Assembly: GCF_014596575.1 (NCBI RefSeq)
Contig: NZ_NASZ01000015.1
Coordinates: 1-64,000, forward strand
DNA: 64,000 nt
From: Flavobacterium pokkalii
GTDB lineage: Bacteria; Bacteroidota; Bacteroidia; Flavobacteriales; Flavobacteriaceae
Reading direction: 5' to 3'
Under the pieces are notes generated by a model. That model worked only from the letters and a program-made list of their open reading frames with translations. It was not told the DNA's origin and made no database searches. The position numbers and the translations under genes are program-made. Positions 54,522 to 62,562 of the stretch are shown one piece after another (the first letter of the stretch is position 1; every line of letters begins with the position of its first letter).

Positions 54522-54646
54522 ATTAAGATTTTTTTAGGCATAAATAAATCTCATTCGTTTATTTTTGGTGTAAGAAAACTTGTTTTTGATTAAAGGATTT
54601 AGTCTTATATTCGTAAAGTAATTTGCTGTAAACTAAATCTTTTGTT

Positions 54647-55339
54647 ATGGAAAACAATCATTTTCCCATTCGAAATTGGTCAGAAGACGACAAGCCCAGA
54701 GAAAAATTAATGCTTAAAGGTAAGGCTGCGTTAAGCGATGCCGAATTAATTGCTATTTTGATTGGTTCCGGAAGCCGGAATGAATCGGCAGTCGATTTAA
54801 GTAAAAGAATTTTAGGAAGTGTTCAGAATAATTTGAATGCTTTAGGTAAATTGTCGATGGTGCAACTGATGCAATTTAAAGGAATTGGAGAAGCTAAAGC
54901 TATTTCGATAATGGCTTCGATGGAGTTGGGAAGAAGGAGAAGGGCAGAGGAAGCGCAGGAGTTGGATAAAATTACGTCGAGTAAGTCGGTTTTTGAAATC
55001 ATGCAGCCTATTATTGGCGAATTGCCACACGAAGAATTTTGGATTTTGTATCTGAATAATTCCAATAAAGTCATTTCGAAAGCGCAAATGAGCGTGGGAG
55101 GAATAACCGGAACCTTGGTCGATGTTCGGTTAGTTTTTAAAATGGCGCTAGAAAAATGTGCAACGGCTTTGATTTTGTGCCACAATCATCCTTCGGGAAC
55201 TTTGATTCCCAGCGATGCCGATAGGCAACTTACAAAGAAACTAAAAACCGCCGGAGATAGTTTGGATATAAAAGTTTTGGATCATTTGATTGTGACCGAA
55301 AGAAACTATTTTAGCTTTGCTGATGAAGGGATTTTTTAA
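54647..55339 (+). CDS. radC: RadC family protein (JAB/MPN domain)
   Basis: 230 residues. N-terminal helix-hairpin-helix (GSGSRNESAVDLSKRIL, FKGIGEAKAISIMASMELGRR) and C-terminal JAB/MPN+ metalloprotease-like domain with LCHNHPSGTLIPSDAD (His-x-His...Asp, about 178-193). RadC's role is unclear; the old link to radiation repair has been withdrawn. It is followed at 9 bp by the HAD gene. Confidence 0.92.
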   Translation: MENNHFPIRNWSEDDKPREKLMLKGKAALSDAELIAILIGSGSRNESAVDLSKRILGSVQNNLNALGKLSMVQLMQFKGIGEAKAISIMASMELGRRRRAEEAQELDKITSSKSVFEIMQPIIGELPHEEFWILYLNNSNKVISKAQMSVGGITGTLVDVRLVFKMALEKCATALILCHNHPSGTLIPSDADRQLTKKLKTAGDSLDIKVLDHLIVTERNYFSFADEGIF

Positions 55340-55348
55340 AGAAGAACA

Positions 55349-56038
55349 ATGAAAATTGAGAATATAAAAGATGTTTTTTTTGATTTAGATCATACACTTT
55401 GGGATTTTGATAAAAATTCAAAGATTACTTTTGAGAAAATTTTTGCTCAGAATCATCCTGAAGTTGCCATTGATGATTTTATTAAGCATTACATTCCAAT
55501 AAATCAGTCCTGTTGGAAATTGTATCAGTATGATAAAATCACTCATCAGCAGCTGCGATACGATCGGTTGAAATTGTCTTTTGATGCTTTGGGTTACATG
55601 ATTTCCGATTCGGAAATTGATTTTATTTCGCAGGAATATATCGATTTGCTCGCGGAACATAACCATCTTTTTGACGGAACTTTGGAAATTTTAGATTATT
55701 TGGGTGGAAAATATAAATTGCATTTAATTACCAACGGATTTGCTCAGGTTCAGGATAAGAAATTGAAAAATGCTAATTTGAATGCTTATTTTTCTACGAT
55801 AACCAATTCGGAAATGGCGGGGGTTAAAAAACCAAATCCGATTATTTTTGAGTATGCTTTAGATTTGGCTGCGGCCAAAAAAGAAAACAGCATCATGATA
55901 GGCGATTCTATAGAAGCCGATGTTTTAGGCGCTTTGGAATTTGGAATCGATGCGATTTATTTTAATGAAAATCATCAGGCTGTAGACAGCAATATTAAAC
56001 AAATCAACCATTTGTTAGAACTTAAAAATTATTTATAA
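55349..56038 (+). CDS. YjjG-type HAD pyrimidine nucleotidase
   Basis: 229 residues, HAD superfamily. Motif I is FFDLDHTLWDFDKN (Asp12 and Asp14 region), motif II HLITNGF, motif III KKPNPIIFEYAL, and motif IV IMIGDSIEADVLGALEFG. The tryptophan after motif I and overall pattern suggest YjjG-like enzymes, which dephosphorylate non-canonical pyrimidine nucleotides. 9 bp behind radC and 3 bp before the next gene, thus one operon. Confidence 0.85.
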   Translation: MKIENIKDVFFDLDHTLWDFDKNSKITFEKIFAQNHPEVAIDDFIKHYIPINQSCWKLYQYDKITHQQLRYDRLKLSFDALGYMISDSEIDFISQEYIDLLAEHNHLFDGTLEILDYLGGKYKLHLITNGFAQVQDKKLKNANLNAYFSTITNSEMAGVKKPNPIIFEYALDLAAAKKENSIMIGDSIEADVLGALEFGIDAIYFNENHQAVDSNIKQINHLLELKNYL

Positions 56039-56041
56039 ATT

Positions 56042-56785
56042 ATGAAAAAACATTTTTTGTTACTGTTATTGCTGGTTTCTGGCTTTAGCTTTGCCCAATC
56101 TTTAAATGATTACAAAACGGTAATTGTTCCTTTAAAATTTGATTTCTTAAAATCGGAAAATCAATATAGAATGTCCACTTTGTCTAAATATAATTTGAAT
56201 AAAGTAGGTTTTGATGTGTATTATTCTAATCAGGTTGTTCCGGATGGGATTAATCGTTGTGCGGTTTTGAATTATGATATTGTAAAAGAAGGTGCTTTTT
56301 TAGCAACTAAATTGTATGTGACTTTTAAAGATTGTTATGGCAAAATTGTGTATCAGTCTGAAATAGGAATGAGTCGTGAGAAGGATTTTCAGGTAGCTTA
56401 CAATGATGCCCTGAATAAGGCTTTTACTTCTATTTATGAATTGGAATATCAATATAATGGAGGTCAAAATGCAGCCGTAGAACAAAAAGTGGAGAAAGTA
56501 AAAGAAGTTGTTCCGGCAGTGGTAGTGGCTTCTCAAGCAGTTGTTAATCCGGTGGTCGATCCAAACGAAATGCTTTTTGCGCAACCATTGGCAGGTGGAA
56601 ATTATCAGTTAATTGACAGTAAACCAAGTGTGATTATGAAAATTTTCAAAACTTCGGATGCGAATTCTTTTTTAGCACAAAAAGGAAGTCAGCAAGGGGT
56701 TTTAGTAAAAAAAGACAATCAGTGGTTTTTTGAATTTTATCAAAATGACCAATTAGTTTCTGAAAAAATAAACGTTAAGTTTTAG
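56042..56785 (+). CDS. Exported protein of unknown function
   Basis: 247 residues with a signal peptide (about 1-19, ending SFAQ). I do not recognise a family. The mature N-terminal part begins NDYKTVIVPLKFDFLKSENQYRMSTLSKYNL and contains YVTFKDCYGKIVYQSEIGMSREKDFQVAYNDALNKAF. A variable Val/Ala/Pro spacer (about 150-180) leads to a small beta-rich C-terminus (IMKIFKTSDANSFLAQKGSQQGVLVKKDNQWFFEFY). The two-part plan suggests a periplasmic or outer-membrane-linked protein. It is coupled to the HAD gene by a 3-bp gap. Confidence 0.7.
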   Translation: MKKHFLLLLLLVSGFSFAQSLNDYKTVIVPLKFDFLKSENQYRMSTLSKYNLNKVGFDVYYSNQVVPDGINRCAVLNYDIVKEGAFLATKLYVTFKDCYGKIVYQSEIGMSREKDFQVAYNDALNKAFTSIYELEYQYNGGQNAAVEQKVEKVKEVVPAVVVASQAVVNPVVDPNEMLFAQPLAGGNYQLIDSKPSVIMKIFKTSDANSFLAQKGSQQGVLVKKDNQWFFEFYQNDQLVSEKINVKF

Positions 56786-56787
56786 TT

Positions 56788-56842
56788 CAGATTTCAGTCC
56801 CGATAGTTATCGGGACAGATTTCAGATTTCAGATTTCAGATT
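56788..56842. repeat. Heptanucleotide array interrupted by a perfect palindrome
   Basis: The unit is CAGATTT. One and a half units (56788-56797) precede a palindrome with 9-bp arms GTCCCGATA and TATCGGGAC around GT (56797-56816). The unit then repeats almost four times (56816-56842). The palindrome resembles dispersed CCCGATAG..CTATCGGG elements of Bacteroidota, and it looks inserted in the array. Confidence 0.75.
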
Positions 56843-56882
56843 AAGAATGTTACTCATCTAGTCTGGAATCTGATTTTTTTTA

Positions 56883-56917
56883 AACTTTTAACTTCTAACT
56901 CCCTGCTTCCAACTTCT
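56883..56917. repeat. Heptanucleotide array (AACTTCT-type, 5 units) at the rarA stop
   Basis: AACTTTT, AACTTCT, AACTCCC, TGCTTCC, AACTTCT in 7-bp phase, ending at the last codon of rarA. Confidence 0.7.
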
Positions 56918-58195
56918 TCAATAACCATATTTATCTTTCCAACGGTTTTTGAGAAATTCTCTGGTAGAATTTTCTCTGGAATTATTTCCGGGGACATAGA
57001 TAGCTGTATTTTTTATTTCTTCAGGCAAATATTCCTGTTCGGCAAAATTATTGGCGTAATCGTGTGAATATTTGTATTCTTCGCCATAACCCAATTCTTT
57101 CATTAATTTGGTTGGTGCGTTGCGCAAATGAATTGGAACCGACAAATCGCCGGTTTGTTTTACAATTTGTTGCGCCGTATTGATAGCCATATAAGAAGCA
57201 TTACTTTTTGGAGAAGTCGCGAGATAAATGGCGCATTGACTGAGCAGAATTCGGCTTTCAGGATAACCAATGGTAGTTACTGCCTGAAAGGTATTATTGG
57301 CCATAATTAAAGCTGTTGGATTGGCATTTCCAATGTCTTCACTGGCCGAAATAAGCAATCTTCGGGCGATAAATTTTACATCTTCGCCGCCTTCAATCAT
57401 TCGTGCCAGCCAATATACAGCTCCATTTGGATCGCTTCCACGGATGGATTTGATAAAAGCCGAAATAATGTCATAATGTTGTTCGCCTGTTTTGTCATAC
57501 AACACCGTGTTTTGCTGTACTAATTCTAAAACGCGATTATTGGTAATGATAATTTCTTCTGCAGCAGATGCATTGATAACTAATTCGAAAATATTCAACA
57601 GTTTGCGTCCGTCGCCGCCCGAAAGTCGCAGTAAGGCTTCGGTTTCTTTGAGTTGGATGTTTTTATCTTTTAGGTAAACATCAGTTTTCATGGCACGTTC
57701 CAAAAGTGCAATTAAATCTGTTTTGGTAAATGCATTAAGAATGTAAACCTGACAACGCGATAATAAAGCCGGAATCACTTCGAAACTTGGATTTTCGGTT
57801 GTAGCGCCTACCAACGTTATCCAACCTTTTTCAACGGCAGCTAATAGCGAATCCTGTTGCGATTTGCTAAAGCGATGAATCTCATCGATAAATAAAATCG
57901 GATTTTTGGCAGTAAAAAGTCCGCCGCTTTGCTTGGCTTTATCAATAACTTCCCGAATGTCTTTAACTCCCGAATTGATGGCGCTTAAAACAAAAAAAGG
58001 ACGTTGTGATTCCTGCGCAATAATCTGTGCTAAAGTGGTTTTTCCGGTTCCGGGAGGCCCCCAAAAAATTAAAGAAGGAATAATTCCTTTGGCAATTTGT
58101 TGCGTCAATGAGCCATTTGGGCCAACCAAATGCAACTGACTGATATATTCATCTAATTTTTGCGGGCGTATGCGTTCTGCTAAAGGTGCTTCCAT
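56918..58195 (-). CDS. rarA: Replication-associated recombination protein A (RarA/MgsA)
   Basis: 425 residues, AAA+ ATPase related to clamp-loader subunits, acting at stalled replication forks. The N-terminus [17 protein letters not shown], Walker [14 protein letters not shown] (about 45-57), Walker [17 protein letters not shown] and sensor 1 GATTENPSF are visible. The C-terminal tetramerisation domain is present ([31 protein letters not shown]). Heptad arrays flank both ends. Confidence 0.95.
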   Translation of the reverse strand: MEAPLAERIRPQKLDEYISQLHLVGPNGSLTQQIAKGIIPSLIFWGPPGTGKTTLAQIIAQESQRPFFVLSAINSGVKDIREVIDKAKQSGGLFTAKNPILFIDEIHRFSKSQQDSLLAAVEKGWITLVGATTENPSFEVIPALLSRCQVYILNAFTKTDLIALLERAMKTDVYLKDKNIQLKETEALLRLSGGDGRKLLNIFELVINASAAEEIIITNNRVLELVQQNTVLYDKTGEQHYDIISAFIKSIRGSDPNGAVYWLARMIEGGEDVKFIARRLLISASEDIGNANPTALIMANNTFQAVTTIGYPESRILLSQCAIYLATSPKSNASYMAINTAQQIVKQTGDLSVPIHLRNAPTKLMKELGYGEEYKYSHDYANNFAEQEYLPEEIKNTAIYVPGNNSRENSTREFLKNRWKDKYGY

Positions 58196-58228
58196 GCCGT
58201 AAAATTACTATTTTTATTTGAAGGGACA

Positions 58229-58263
58229 TCTCTGTTTTCTATTCTCTGTTTTCTGTTTTTCTT
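58229..58263. repeat. Heptanucleotide array (TCTCTGT-type, 5 units) upstream of rarA
   Basis: TCTCTGT, TTTCTAT, TCTCTGT, TTTCTGT, TTTTCTT in 7-bp phase, in the divergent spacer of rarA and the rhomboid gene. Confidence 0.7.
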
Positions 58264-58337
58264 TCTTTTTAAATATGACAAAATAGCATTATATTGGAAT
58301 TGGTTTTATAATTGCTTTGATTTTCTTAAAAGATAAC

Positions 58338-59114
58338 ATGGATAAAAATTTCAAATTTACGAATGCGGTTATAGGACTTCCCCTTTTTTTTGTGTTGTTC
58401 CTGTGGTTTGTGTATTGGATTCAAATTCGATTTGATTTTGATTTTATTGAAAATGGAATCTTTCCGCGTACGTTATCAGGTTTGCAAGGAGTTGTTTTTA
58501 GTCCGTTTGTTCATTCCGATTTGAATCATTTGTATAATAATTCTATTCCGCTTTTGGTTTTATTGGCTGCCTTGCAATTTTTTTATTCTAAATTATCCTT
58601 AAAAGTAATTGTTTATGGCGTTTTATTTTCGGGAATTATTACGTGGATAATTGGGAGAGATAGTTATCATATTGGCGCCAGCGGATTGATTTATGTGTTG
58701 TTTTCTTTTATTTTTTTCAAAGGGATTTTTACCAAATACTATCGTTTAGTAGCGTTGTCACTTACGGTAATTATGATGTACGGAGGTATGATTTGGTACG
58801 TTTTTCCAAAAATAGATGACAAGGTTTCCTGGGAAGGGCATTTAGCCGGATTAATTACCGGGTTGTTTTTGGCGCTTTATTATCAAACTCCGGAATTTAA
58901 GAAAGTGCCAAAATACGATTGGGAAATGCCTGATTATAATCCGGCGGATGATAAATTTATGCAGCGTTTTGATGAAAACGGGAATTTTGTAAATCCTTCT
59001 AAAATTGAAGAAGAAGATGAATTTAATGGTTTTTCGAACTACTACATTTCAAGCCAGGAGGTGAATTATGAGGTTGTTACTAATGAAAAAAACGAATCAA
59101 AACCGGAGTCTTAA
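58338..59114 (+). CDS. Rhomboid family intramembrane serine protease
   Basis: 258 residues with six membrane segments. The catalytic Ser lies in HIGASGLIY (about residue 116) and the His in WEGHLAGLITGLF (about 168), the dyad of rhomboids. The N-terminal HSDLNHLYNNSIPLLVL is the usual His/Asn-rich loop. The cytoplasmic C-terminus (about 190-258) is acidic and unstructured. I use ATG at 58338 (MDKNFKF). Substrate unknown. Confidence 0.88.
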   Translation: MDKNFKFTNAVIGLPLFFVLFLWFVYWIQIRFDFDFIENGIFPRTLSGLQGVVFSPFVHSDLNHLYNNSIPLLVLLAALQFFYSKLSLKVIVYGVLFSGIITWIIGRDSYHIGASGLIYVLFSFIFFKGIFTKYYRLVALSLTVIMMYGGMIWYVFPKIDDKVSWEGHLAGLITGLFLALYYQTPEFKKVPKYDWEMPDYNPADDKFMQRFDENGNFVNPSKIEEEDEFNGFSNYYISSQEVNYEVVTNEKNESKPES

Positions 59115-59148
59115 TTCGTTTTTTGTTTATTCTTAAATAAAAAGTCCC

Positions 59149-59883
59149 CTAGCTTCTTTGTCTTACTGCTTCGTATAAAAAGGCTCCACAGGCTACAGAA
59201 ACATTTAGAGATCCAATTGTTCCAAACATAGGAAGTTTGGCTCTTTCATCTACAATTTTCAAAACAGACGGATTAATTCCTTTATCTTCTGAACCCATAA
59301 TGATGGCTACAGCTTCTTTGAAATCGATATTGTAAAGTGTGTCTTCAGTCTTTTCAGTTGCTGCAACGGTTTTAATTCCGTGTGCTTGTAAAAGAAAGAT
59401 TGCGTCTTTGATATGTTCTACTTTGCAAATTGGAATATTGAAAACAGCCCCGGCTGATGTTTTAACGGTATCTCCATTTACAGGTGCCGCACCTGATTTT
59501 TGGATGATAATTCCGTCAACTCCCGTGCATTCAGCAGTACGGATAATAGCACCAAAATTTCGTGCATCTGAAATTTGGTCTAAAATCAAAAACAATGGTT
59601 TTTTGCCGTTTTCAAGGATAGTTTCTGTCAAAGTTTCTAAATCGAAAAACGAAATAGGAGAGATGGACGCCACAGCCCCCTGATGGTTGTTTGGAGTAAG
59701 TTTGTTTAGTTTTTCAACAGGCACGTAAGAAAAATTGATATTGGCTTTTTTCATTGCTTTCATCAGTTCCTTCATTAAATCGCCAGTGGCTTCTTTTTGA
59801 ATGTACACTTTGTCAATACTTGCTCCAGATTGAATTGCTTCAATTATAGCTCTAATCCCGAATATTTGCTGTTCTTTTTCCAT
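59149..59883 (-). CDS. rlmB: 23S rRNA 2'-O-methyltransferase, TrmH/SpoU family
   Basis: 244 residues, SPOUT fold. The RNA-binding N-terminus IFGIRAIIEAIQSG and the three SpoU motifs LDQISDARNFGAIIRTAECTG (about 100-120), IIMGSEDKGIN and LPMFGTIGSLNVSVA are intact. RlmB methylates G2251 of 23S rRNA in E. coli; the orthology is likely but the family has several targets. A -7 box on the minus strand (59888-59895) ends 4 bp before the ATG. Confidence 0.88.
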   Translation of the reverse strand: MEKEQQIFGIRAIIEAIQSGASIDKVYIQKEATGDLMKELMKAMKKANINFSYVPVEKLNKLTPNNHQGAVASISPISFFDLETLTETILENGKKPLFLILDQISDARNFGAIIRTAECTGVDGIIIQKSGAAPVNGDTVKTSAGAVFNIPICKVEHIKDAIFLLQAHGIKTVAATEKTEDTLYNIDFKEAVAIIMGSEDKGINPSVLKIVDERAKLPMFGTIGSLNVSVACGAFLYEAVRQRS

Positions 59884-59887
59884 GGCG

Positions 59888-59895
59888 CAAATATA
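59888..59895 (-). promoter_or_regulatory. -7 box candidate abutting rlmB
   Basis: TATATTTG on the minus strand, 4 bp from the rlmB ATG. No TTG at the expected distance; a terminator occupies that position instead. Confidence 0.35.
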
Positions 59896-59899
59896 TAAA

Positions 59900-59932
59900 A
59901 AAAACCATCCTCTTGTGAAGGATGGTTTTTTT
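59900..59932 (-). terminator. Terminator of the SusC/SusD operon
   Basis: An 11-bp stem (59900-59910 with 59920-59930) lies directly after the last operon gene and ahead of rlmB. The A tract at 59896-59903 reads as U on the minus strand. Confidence 0.8.
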
Positions 59933-59946
59933 GTTAGATATCAATT

Positions 59947-60453
59947 TTAAGGCAATTCGTCTTCTAAGAAACCTGTTCTTTTATGACCTGCAAATTTGTA
60001 TACAATTCCAGGATCCCAACTAAACTCAGCTTCGAAATAAATACTGTCAACTACATGACCACCAAAAGAATGTGCTGCTGCTTTCATTATTTTACCATTT
60101 GTAACTGTAACAGTTTCTCCTGTATATAGTTCATCAGAATCTGGTTGTCCTGAAAAAGTTAAGTTTTTGAAATCTGTGGCTTGAACTTTGGTTTTAATTT
60201 CCATCCAACTGTCATGATCATCAATCCAGAAATTTTCGTCATTGGAAGATGCATTGTATGTTGAGAAAAGGTTATAATCTCCTCCATAGGCTGGTGTTTC
60301 TCCATCTGGTTCAAGTGCTATAATGTGCCAATCACCGGCAAAATTTTTTGTTTTTGTTCCTCCAGCATCTGGATTTCCTCCTTCATCGCAGGAAACGAGA
60401 GAAGAGGAGATAGATAGTATTAGTAGAAGGGTTTTTATATTTAGGACTTTCAT
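59947..60453 (-). CDS. Lipoprotein of a SusC/SusD locus (lipid-binding-hydrolase-like)
   Basis: 168 residues with a signal peptide and lipobox (SLVSCDEGG, Cys23). The acidic residue after Cys fits surface export in Bacteroidota. The mature part begins KTKNFAGDWHI and shows WIDDHDSWMEIKTKVQ and MKAAAHSFGGHVVDSIYFEAEFSWDPG, reminiscent of the small lipoproteins annotated as lipid-binding putative hydrolase next to SusCD genes. I cannot confirm the family. It is the last gene of the operon. Confidence 0.65.
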   Translation of the reverse strand: MKVLNIKTLLLILSISSSLVSCDEGGNPDAGGTKTKNFAGDWHIIALEPDGETPAYGGDYNLFSTYNASSNDENFWIDDHDSWMEIKTKVQATDFKNLTFSGQPDSDELYTGETVTVTNGKIMKAAAHSFGGHVVDSIYFEAEFSWDPGIVYKFAGHKRTGFLEDELP

Positions 60454-60467
60454 AATAATAGTGTTTT

Positions 60468-61103
60468 TTATTTTCTAATGAATATTCTTGTGGCTGTTCC
60501 ATAAAATGATGAAGCATAAATTACCCAACTAAAGTTGTCTGCATCTTCAATTGTTCCTACATTGCTTTCTGCTGATATGCCTGTGTCAGAAGCATTTTCC
60601 TGATATGGAGCATATACTTTAGTGTCGTCAATGTTGTAAAAAATCATTTTTAAATTGTTTTCATCGTCCGTTGTGTAACCTGCTGCGTTATCACACATGT
60701 ATTTACGATCCGAAAGACGAGTTACAATGTTAATGTTTGTATTGTTACGAGCAAAAGTTCCTTCTAGATTTATTGCGCTAGGCGCAGAGCTAAGAACAAT
60801 TACGGTTCTGGTTTTAGTAGCAGGAAAGCCATCAATATTTACCGCGGAATAAGTTATTTTGTAGACATTAGGGATAGCAGTGTTAACTGTCCCGCTAATG
60901 TTTAAATCTATTTCCGTTTCGCCTTCCATGGCTGTTCCTCCTTCTTCGGTATATGTGTCTCCTTGAGTGAGTATAACAAGACTTTCTCCGTTAAGCGAGA
61001 TTTGTGCATAGTTGGTGACTTTTGATACATTTGAAGTTGAGTCTGATTCACAGGAAATAAGAAATCCAAATGTGAATAGTATAGTTAAAATTATCTTTTT
61101 CAT
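60468..61103 (-). CDS. Lipoprotein with DUF5011/5012-like Ig domain, SusE-position
   Basis: 211 residues with a signal peptide and lipobox (FLISCESDS, Cys18; the D/S-rich start after Cys fits surface display). The first domain (about 25-110) is Ig-like: ISLNGESLVILTQGDTYTEEGGTAMEGE, then VYKITYSAVNIDGFPATKTRTVIV, as in DUF5011/DUF5012 proteins. The second half is beta-rich with no motif recognised. I use ATG at 61103; an earlier start would overlap susD. It occupies the place of the SusE-like surface glycan-binding protein. Confidence 0.72.
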   Translation of the reverse strand: MKKIILTILFTFGFLISCESDSTSNVSKVTNYAQISLNGESLVILTQGDTYTEEGGTAMEGETEIDLNISGTVNTAIPNVYKITYSAVNIDGFPATKTRTVIVLSSAPSAINLEGTFARNNTNINIVTRLSDRKYMCDNAAGYTTDDENNLKMIFYNIDDTKVYAPYQENASDTGISAESNVGTIEDADNFSWVIYASSFYGTATRIFIRK

Positions 61104-61111
61104 AATATATT

Positions 61112-62551
61112 TTAATTTGCCCACCATACGGGTGTGGTTATTTTTTCTAATGTTGGAGTATTTCTGTTTCTAGTTTTTACTATATCTGGATATACTATTC
61201 TTTTAGGAAAAAGTCCTCCTGTGGTTCCTTCAATAGAATAGGCTAATTCACCGGGTACATATTCTGGATCAGATTGTTCTACATCTGAAATTTTAGGATA
61301 ACCTGTCCTGTTTTGGTCGAAGAAGGCTTCAAAGCCGTTAGCAGGGAAACCGGATAACCATTTTTGTGTCATAATGGACTTTAAATTTTCATCCATTGTA
61401 CCTGATGGGTATTCATATTTCCCTCCTGAAGCTATAAATGTTGCTCCGTCTAAAGAAAATTTTTGGAAGGCTGCTAATACACCTGCATCGTATTTATCTT
61501 TTGCTCCAACCCCATTAAAATAACGTTCTAAAGCTTCAGCTTGGAGGAATAAACTTTCTGAGGTACTTATAAGATAAACCGGATCGGTTGGTTTTAAAGT
61601 TACAATGGCAATAGAAGAAGCGGCTATGTCTGTATTGTTAAAATCTCCTTGATATAATGCATTTCCTGCTCCATAAAAATAACTCCGTCTTGTGTCGTTG
61701 TTTTTGTTTAGGAAAGACAATGTAGTGGTACTTGCTCTTAAATTAGATCCAACGTTTAATTTTCGTCTGTCGGTTTCGTAAAGGGGATTACTTCTGTTTG
61801 GTGCATCTTCAAATTGAGTCATTGCAGCATCTGAAGAAAGGAAAGTTGCACCTGAATTAATCAGATTCTTAATTTCTGTTTCTGCTAATGTAGGGTTGAC
61901 TTTTGTTTGTCTCATGTATAGCTTTAGCAGTAAGGTGTTTGCGAATTCTTTCCATCTGTCCATATTACCATTGAAGATAAAATCATCTGTTGATGGTAAA
62001 ATTCCTTTAGAAGTGGAAAGATTTTTTGAAAGAGCGTCCTTTAGGCTTGTAATCATTAAATTATAAACTTCCTGCCCCGTATCAAAAGCAGGTTCTAAAA
62101 TTTCAGAATTATTGGCTTGAGAATAAGGTATGCTTCCATAAAAGTCAGTCATTATTTGTGAAGCATGTACTTCTAATGAGACTGCTATTAGGTAATAGTT
62201 CCAGTTTTCCTGAGATTCGGCCATTTTTTTTACATTCCTAATATCTCCTAAAGCATCATACATAGCTGTCCATCCGGAATTGTAGTCATTTGTTCCAACT
62301 GAATAAGCATCTATTTTATTGTATTGAGAGGCAGTGTTACTTTGAGTGAAGTATTGAGACCAAAATCCACCAAAAAGAGAGTAGTAGGCTCCTTGAGCCC
62401 CTACAATTCCAGCTATTCCAGCTGGAAGTTCTACTGGGAGCGTAATGCTTCCGGGACTTAAATTATCAGGGTTTCTATTTATATCAAATTTGTCATCGGA
62501 ACAGCCTGACAAAATTAATAGTGTTAAGGTTAAAATTAATATATTTTTCAT
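61112..62551 (-). CDS. SusD/RagB-like nutrient-binding outer-membrane lipoprotein
   Basis: 479 residues, SusD-like_2 type. Lipobox ILSGCSDDKFD (Cys17) with the SDD surface-export signal. The SusD fold is visible in helical TPR-like segments (YDALGDIRNVKKMAESQENWNYYLIAVSLEVHASQIMTDFYGSIPYSQA) and in SESLFLQAEALER. It caps the SusC transporter and delivers the ligand. The ligand may be a glycan or peptide; no enzyme gene is adjacent to indicate which. It follows susC by 11 bp. Confidence 0.9.
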   Translation of the reverse strand: MKNILILTLTLLILSGCSDDKFDINRNPDNLSPGSITLPVELPAGIAGIVGAQGAYYSLFGGFWSQYFTQSNTASQYNKIDAYSVGTNDYNSGWTAMYDALGDIRNVKKMAESQENWNYYLIAVSLEVHASQIMTDFYGSIPYSQANNSEILEPAFDTGQEVYNLMITSLKDALSKNLSTSKGILPSTDDFIFNGNMDRWKEFANTLLLKLYMRQTKVNPTLAETEIKNLINSGATFLSSDAAMTQFEDAPNRSNPLYETDRRKLNVGSNLRASTTTLSFLNKNNDTRRSYFYGAGNALYQGDFNNTDIAASSIAIVTLKPTDPVYLISTSESLFLQAEALERYFNGVGAKDKYDAGVLAAFQKFSLDGATFIASGGKYEYPSGTMDENLKSIMTQKWLSGFPANGFEAFFDQNRTGYPKISDVEQSDPEYVPGELAYSIEGTTGGLFPKRIVYPDIVKTRNRNTPTLEKITTPVWWAN

Positions 62552-62562
62552 GTGTTGCTTTT

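Noticed and set aside
56788..56842. Possible CRISPR array
   Set aside because: Units are 7 bp without spacers and there are no cas genes.
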